Positions 57,755 through 64,000 of a stretch of DNA of 64,000 bases are shown in pieces. Source of the stretch: Polytrichum commune (taxonomy: Eukaryota > Streptophyta > Polytrichopsida > Polytrichales > Polytrichaceae); assembly GCA_950295325.1 (NCBI GenBank), contig OX485808.1:932501-996500 (forward strand), read 5' to 3'. The notes below the pieces were generated by a model. The model was given only the letters and a program-made list of their open reading frames with translations, ran no database searches and had not been told where the DNA came from. The position numbers and the translations under genes are program-made. The first letter of the stretch is position 1. Each line of letters opens with the position of its first letter.

Positions 57755-58370
57755 CTCTCTCTAGCTAGCTAGGGCATCATGCAAGAAAGCTTGACTTGGA
57801 GGGTCACCTCACCAACACCCAAGCGTTGTCGGGTCAGGTGTTGTGTGCCCAAAAGAAAAACGCCAAAGGGCAAAAATGGCAGTCAACCCAGCCCCGCCCC
57901 GCCCCGACCCCCTCGCCCTCCGACCCGGCCCGCTCTAGACCACCGCGCAAGGAAGGACGGACAGACCCCCGACTTCCACCCGGCCCGTTCTAGTCCACAG
58001 CGCATTCAAGGGTGCAACCCCCAATTTCCACCCGCCTTCGTTCAAGCTTCTCCTTGTTTCCTCTCCTTCGTCGGCTTCTTCTCTTTCTTCGCGTTCGTCT
58101 GTCACTCTTCTCTTCAAACCCTCGCTCGCAGTGCAAACCCTCCGGATCCACATTTATACTCTGCTGCGCTCAACGCTCCTGAACTACGCTACTCTGTCTC
58201 CCCTGCGGCTGCCAAACTACGCTCGCAACAACACTACAACAACACTACAACTGCACTCAACTCATTGGTACAGGAAAGGAAGAAACATAACAACGCAACT
58301 AGCTCCCTCCGAGAGTATGACCCAGGCGACATCGCACTAGGGCCGCCATTGCCGACACCATTGCGCAGAC
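57755..58370 (+). promoter_or_regulatory. PP2C promoter and pyrimidine-rich 5' UTR
   Basis: Base composition jumps to GC-rich at about 57,880 (CCCCGCCCCGCCCCGACCCC), then becomes CT-rich (58,050-58,110; CTTCTTCTCTTTCTTCGCG), typical of a plant leader. Several upstream ATGs occur. A long frame at 57,779-58,525 is out of frame with PP2C and has no recognised domain. Confidence 0.5.
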
Positions 58371-61300
58371 ATGAATGCGTTCAACTTCCCCAGGGACAGC
58401 ACGGGCGCCGTGCCAGTCAGCGGAGGAGGCGACAGGTCTGTCTTGCTTTTCCTCTTCTGTTGTTTAATCTCCCTCCTGTTGCTTGTTGTGCGCCCCTGGT
58501 AGAGAGAGAGAGAGGTGGAGTGTAGGCTTGATCTTGGGAGTGAGCGGGGAGCTGTAGCAAGGTGTTGAGGAGAGGTGTGAGGTTTGGTTTGGTTTTGTGT
58601 AGTATAGTTTGTGTCGTGGTGTGGTGTCGGTGAGGTGTTCTGTGAGAGAAATTGGTGTCGGCGCGGGATCTGGTGGAATGTATTTTTTTTGTGTTGACGA
58701 GATCGAGCTGTGCAGCCTCATGTCGTTATGTACCTCAATTTGCGGTAGGGTTTACTAATTAACGAACGAACCGATGGAACGTCGCTTAGCCTAACGAGAC
58801 GGACTGGTGTGATTACGTACTCTCTCTGTGGAGCACTTCCGAGGCCTCTACGGACCTCATTTTAGTGTCTTCGTTGTGTACGAGGCTCACTACGCCAGCA
58901 AAAATTGGAGGAAGCGCCCTTTCTTTGTGTGTAACGTGTCTTGAACGTTACGCGATCATCGTTTCGGTAGAAGCTCCTGGTGGCGAACGGCTCCGGCTTT
59001 TATTTCCTCGGATACGGAATTTGAACTTGGGATGAAGAATGTGAAATTTGAATGTCTTAGGATTTTGTCGAACTTGAACTGTGTTCACTCTGTACCTTGC
59101 TCCCTCCGTACGGGTGTAACTTCTGCGGGCAGCCCTAATTATCCACGACGTTCCCTCTTGGTCCAGATCTATAGTGTCAGGATTTACATCTCCTTGGAAG
59201 TCTTCAATAACGGTCGTCACACCAGCTGCCGCCCTTGCAATCTGTGGAGTCCTCGAGACATGGGTCTCCCTTGGCTCTTCTCATATTGCTATTCCTATTC
59301 CATTCTATTTGAGTATTTTTCCTTAAACGCCAGTCTTCTCTTACTGCCGTTACTCGCATCTGTTGTATCAAAGATCTTGTACTTTTTCTTCAAGATCTGA
59401 AGCGAGGTGATGTTAGTTCGTGTTGAACTCCATTGATCGATGCACATTGTGTGACCTGTAAGCCGGATTGTGAGCTCTGTGTGCCGGTTTACACAATATC
59501 TAAAGTGCTGAAGATATCCGTATGTACATTTGATATCGATATAGCAGAGGAGTTGGATCTAGTAGGCGTTAGATAGATGCATGCTAATTATGGTCTTCCT
59601 ATTGAGGGTGCTTATGTATATTCAATCTGGAGTTTGATGCGATTGGTGTACAAATACATTTGTTTGTCCTGCTGTAGCTTGTCCCCTGAATGGATGCTGC
59701 TTTTGTACCGCTCACTTGGATGCTTGAATCACAAGATTGTGGATTGATAGGCGTCGTCCTGTTTTTTTCAGTAAAAATAACAAATTCAGCTATGGATTCT
59801 CAAGTTTGCGTGGGAAGAGGGTCTCTATGGAGGATTTCCATGACACCAAAATCGCCGAAGTCGGTGGGCACATGGTGGGCTTGTTCGGAGTGTTCGATGG
59901 TCAGTGTTTCTACATGAAGTTTTGTTTTTTAGGTTGCCAGATAAACACAAATGTTATGTTGTTCCAGATGTATATATGTTTAATACGATGTTGCTGCATT
60001 GCCAAGTAAATTGAACTACTTGAAGTACTCTTGGTGGTTTTGGTTTTCTGTAATATTCAGCTCAGTCATTCTTGTTGTTGGAATAATGCAGGGCATGGTG
60101 GCTCTCGGGCAGCTGAATTTGTGAAGCAGAACCTGTTTGATAACTTGCTTAAGCACCCTAAATTTCTTAGTGACACCAAGGCTGCAATTGGTATGTACAT
60201 CTTTGCATCTGGACATTTCTGACTACATCTGGACATCCTTCAATTAAGATTGGATCTTACTGAGCAAGAAGTCCTTTTTGAAATCTCATTGCTAGCTAAC
60301 TAGATTATTGGCAGCATGTGCTCATAGTCGCGTGAACTTGTCCTATGTTTTCCTATTTATTGGTCAGTTAACTGCTCCCACTATACCTGCATGTGAAGGT
60401 TATTGAGTTCTTGAGTGTTGTATGACAGTTGAGACATACAAACAGACAGATCAGGAGTACCTAAAAGCAGAGAACAGTCAGCATAGGGATGCAGGATCAA
60501 CAGCTTCCACGGCTGTTCTTGTTGACAACCGTCTGCTTGTTGCGAATGTTGGTGATTCTAGGGCTGTAATATCCAGAGGAGGAACAGGTAATTTGCCTTT
60601 GTCCCTCCTTCATGTCCTTCAAAGTGTTGCCGCTGTTTTTATTAGTATGCTTGTTGTTTGTGATGTAAAGATTGATATTTAGCTCGTTGTCCATTTGGTG
60701 GCTTGTTTATGCCAAGAAAAAGGACAAGTACACTTGTTGTCCCATCAAGGTGTACAGTATCTTATGTTGGTTCTTAATACTGACTTTGTTGATCTGTGCT
60801 GTTGCTCAGCTGTTGCACTTTCCAATGATCACAAGCCTAATCGAACTGATGAACGTCAACGTATTGAAGATGCGGGTGGGGTTGTCATGTGGTCGGGTAA
60901 GATTCCTATAAGAGTAAACATCATTCATGCTAGCTGCTAAGCAATTCATTTTGCAGTACATTCTACTCATTAAAATTTCTAGGAAGTAGGTATGTTTAGA
61001 CTTGAGTATGATGAGAAACCTTCCTCTTTCAGGTTTAGGTCTTGTATCCATGTTCTGAAGTGTTCATAAAGAATTGGAACCAAGATGCACCTCTTTAAGT
61101 ACTGGGACACTGTGGCTCACTAGAAATTCGTTTCTGCAGGTACTTGGCGAGTAGGTGGTGTCCTTGCAGTCTCTCGTGCTTTTGGTGACCGTCTGCTTAA
61201 ACGATATGTGGTTGCAGAACCTGAAATACAGGTACAATTCCAGGCATAAGTATTAAGCTTATGTATGTTGTTGGTTGAGAGTTAGCTGTGTCCCAGGTTT

Positions 61301-61914
61301 TGTGTTTGGTTATTTGTGTGTTACTGATTTTTTTTTTCGCTGTATAGGAGGAGTTTATCTGCGATGACGTGGAGTTTCTGGTGCTTGCCAGTGATGGTCT
61401 CTGGGATGTTGTCAGTAACCAGGTCAGATCCTCAGCCCCCTTTGTTTAGGTTTAAAGGTGATATAACTGCAAACCTCCCAGAGCTAGGTTCTTCTCAAAT
61501 GCAGATGATATTGGTTTTATATGGTTCCGGGTTACATACTAAGATTTCTGGGCAATTTTGTATGGGCTTCTGATTGTATTAAAGGAGTTTTATTGAATTT
61601 TATTCATGAATTCTAAGAGCGTCAAGGCTAGTTTCATATAGTGCAGCAACATGTTAACCATCTTCATGTGGACAGCAAATGCCAGTTTCTTTTTCTGCAA
61701 TGCCATTGTGAGTCTCATGCATTCAGACTGGAGGTGTTTGGACTTGGATCTGAGATATTTTTGTTGTCTTGGCTATGTGCAGGATGCTGTGACAATGGTG
61801 CAGCATATCCAGGATGCCGAAGAAGCTGCAAAGAGGTTGACAGAAGAAGCTTTCAAGAAAGGAAGTGCAGACAATATCACTTGTGTTGTCATCCGCTTCC
61901 ACCACCCCACTTAG
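58371..61914 (+). CDS. Protein phosphatase 2C (family F-like, WIN2/PP2C-59 type)
   Basis: Metal-dependent Ser/Thr phosphatase of 278 aa, from eight exons: 58371-58435, 59772-59899, 60092-60190, 60429-60587, 60810-60896, 61140-61231, 61348-61422 and 61783-61914. All junctions are GT-AG and keep frame. The start is [12 protein letters not shown]; exon 1 holds only 22 residues and intron 1 is the longest (1,336 bp). The core is complete: KRVSMEDF (Asp43), GVFDGHGG (Asp64-Gly65), [54 protein letters not shown] (Asp226) and [13 protein letters not shown] (Asp265, Asn266). All metal-binding aspartates are therefore present. Length and phrases match compact plant PP2Cs near Arabidopsis PP2C-59. No transit peptide or kinase-interaction extension is seen, so it is likely cytosolic or nuclear. 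Role in stress or immune signalling is inferred from relatives. Confidence 0.93.
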
Positions 61915-62700
61915 ATTGATGTTAATATGACCGTTTCCTACGACTCTTCGAAGAGCCCATGTTCGATGCTTCTCCAGGAAACATAAATTGCTTAAGCATC
62001 TCTGGAAAGCTGTGAAAGGCAGAAAGTCAGCAGTAGGGCAATCAACACAGCGCATCTCAAGCTCATTGGCACCAGGTCCCTTCCTCACATCTGTAAAATT
62101 AGGTGGATGGGACTTCAGCGGATCTATTTTGACTGAGCTGATTATTTATGGGTTTGAATTTCATGAAGAAGGCCAAGCATTCGTACTCAAGCTGGTGGTG
62201 TGAGTTGGAGAGAAATGCAGAAGATTTGTGCAAGTAAAGAGTTTAGCATGTTCCTCTGACTTAGGGATGCAGCAATAGTGAACATTGTTGGTTCTACAGG
62301 AAGTTTCTCCCATTTCTGTGTCCCCTTTTATCCAGGCTGCTAAGCACGCAGTAAATCTGGTTTAATTCCTCCTCCAACCCCTCCCCCCCTTCCCCCCCCC
62401 AGGCAATTGTTATTACAGTTTCTTACTGCACCCGAGGTTTGTGATTCAGGATGGGCAGGTGAATTAGTCATAACCATCATAGCCATTGCCTGCCTGGCAC
62501 ATATGGTGCGTTTTATGACTATGAACACTTGGAAATCGTGGTGTCTAAGCATTGGAATCCATTGATCTGTCTAGCCTGGATGGCGCTTAGGCTTTTTATA
62601 TTAAGCAGGCGAGGTAGCAGAGTGTCTTATTAATTAGTACTTTGAAAGCTCATCTCAATAAGATGGTACATATTTGTGGCGTCCCATTTTTTGCTTCTCC
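61915..62700 (+). other. Probable PP2C 3' UTR
   Basis: Follows the stop codon without a recognised gene. C-runs occur near 62,380-62,400. The polyadenylation site was not fixed. Confidence 0.4.
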
Positions 62701-64000
62701 CACATCATCTTGAATTTTCTCCAAATGTTCCTGTCGTTTATGACTGGCCCTGCAGTATTTCAAATGCGTCCTATTTTGGGTTTTGTGTTCTCTCATCTGG
62801 GACCCTTGATCAGAACTCTGGCAAAAGCTGTGACAGGATTCAATGACATGTGCAACTGACTGGCGGTGTCAGAAGGCTGTGGATACCCTACACATGGGCA
62901 GAGCCGGCCATTTGAATGTGGACAGAAAAGAAAGGCTTTGTAAGGAGCGGAGCTATGTGTGTCAGAGTCGCTCTTGATCTGCGTCCTCTCTTTTGACTTT
63001 CTGTGCACGGAAGACTGTAGAACCTCCCCCTGCCAGTCTGCCTAATAGATGCCGACAGATTTGTGATTATTGTTGAAGTCGTGTCAGGCCGCTCCTGTAC
63101 TTTCATTCTCCCCGGTCCTGTTTTCTTCATGACATTTCCACTTCCGATATCTCACTGCAGGGGTAGCGCCGTTTTCAGAGCAGCTGCCTCCTTCTCCTGC
63201 AGTTTTGCCAGGAAGGTGCAACCGGTGGCAGACAATTGATCAACCCAGTCTGAAGATGAAATTAGCTTTTAATCTCCTTAATGATCGAATCTAGTGTGCA
63301 CATGATGCAGAAGATTTGCCTCAGGCCTGCTCACATGGGGCCCTGTGTGGAGCTTTGACCTGCGGTTGACTGACTTGGGAATCACAAAGCTAGAGGACAA
63401 CACTGGGTCCATGATAGGAATCCCTGGCACATGCAGATTTGGTGTTGACTGGCCTGCATGTGTTCAGTTTGTTACATATGCCGTACCCTCCTTTGCGCAC
63501 AGTCCTTCTGTCACTTTTCATTCTCTGCGACTATCGGTTGCATTTCCGAGCACACCGAGGAGGAAAACTTGCCTTCAGGTATGGAGACTATGGACCCGAA
63601 TGAAAAGTTAGCACTTGCATCTCTCTGTTTGTGTTGAAGAGCACGATAACCTGAACCTTGAAATGCTAACCAGGTTTGCTAACACAGGCCCATTAACTAT
63701 TAAGCCACTCTAATATGGCAAGGTGTTTCCTGGTTCATTTTCTTTGGGTTGCCAGACATAAAATGGCTTGTAGGATTTGAGTGGGTCTTGAGCAATACGA
63801 GAATGCCATGTGGGAAATTTCTCAAGAATAATCTTTAGCAAAAGCCGAAGGAGGGGAGCACTTCACAGCAAAAAAAGAACATGCTCAGTCTTTTGGGTAG
63901 TTCTACTGTAAGGCTCTGCATGTTAGGAAGTGTGAGATTAGATATTCAATCGGAAGCAATTGAAGGGTTATATCATGCTCAGATCTTTTCAATGTAGTAC
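62701..64000. other. Downstream sequence, nothing recognised
   Basis: GC content remains moderately high. No frame shows a domain. It could include part of a long 3' UTR or an untranslated neighbour's start. Confidence 0.35.

Noticed and set aside
57779-58525. 248-codon frame overlapping the PP2C first exon
   Set aside because: It is out of frame with PP2C, runs through GC- and Pro-rich leader sequence and past the exon 1 donor into intron 1, and shows no domain.

Overview
This window is nuclear DNA of a land plant. It has spliceosomal GT-AG introns, plant-type germin-like proteins, a plant PP2C and a CML22-like EF-hand protein. Between these genes lie low-GC spacers filled with plant-type transposons. 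Short introns, low gene density, and a LINE organisation best known from green algae make a seedless plant (bryophyte, possibly fern or lycophyte) my best guess; the sequence alone does not fix the species. Only four ordinary genes are convincing. They are a four-EF-hand calcium sensor (2.6-3.9 kb, 4 exons), two divergently transcribed, single-exon germin-like protein genes (9.7-10.3 kb minus; 11.9-12.5 kb plus), and a family-F-like PP2C phosphatase (58.4-61.9 kb, 8 exons). All four look intact, with complete metal-binding or catalytic residues. Calcium signalling, phosphatase signalling and apoplastic cupins are all stress or signalling functions, but nothing in the layout ties them into one pathway. 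LAYOUT: 0-9.6 kb holds the CML gene and small repeats (MITEs, a SINE with an 18-bp target duplication). 9.6-12.5 kb is the germin-like pair, next to a diverged ~450-bp tandem duplication. 12.5-25 kb is a repeat field: a SINE split by a PIF/Harbinger element, Tourist-like MITEs (one nested in another of its own family), a CACTA-type fold-back MITE, and a decayed fragment of the LINE family described below. 25.6-30.4 kb is a dead Ty3/gypsy element split by a solo LTR. 30.4-47.1 kb is a non-autonomous LTR-leader-GAG-LTR element that carries two nested insertions: a second solo LTR inside its 5' LTR, and a 12.7-kb LINE inside its leader. 47-57 kb is gene-poor repeats and microsatellites. 57.2-64 kb is a MITE followed by the PP2C gene. 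THE MAIN DISCOVERY CANDIDATE is the LINE at 32,638-45,322, bounded by a perfect 12-bp target-site duplication. It encodes an ORF1 with RRM-like segments and an ORF2 that begins near a 2A-like motif (GDIEPHPGP). ORF2 then carries an APE-type endonuclease, a reverse transcriptase, a long linker with an unidentified domain, an RNase H, a CCHC knuckle, and an R2-type restriction-like endonuclease. Two endonucleases of different families in one LINE is the hallmark of the rare Dualen/RandI group described from Chlamydomonas. The 3' end has no poly(A) but carries consecutive hairpins. A second, strongly diverged copy at 21.6-22.8 kb conserves the same C-terminal CCHC and endonuclease signature, so the architecture is not an accident of one copy.
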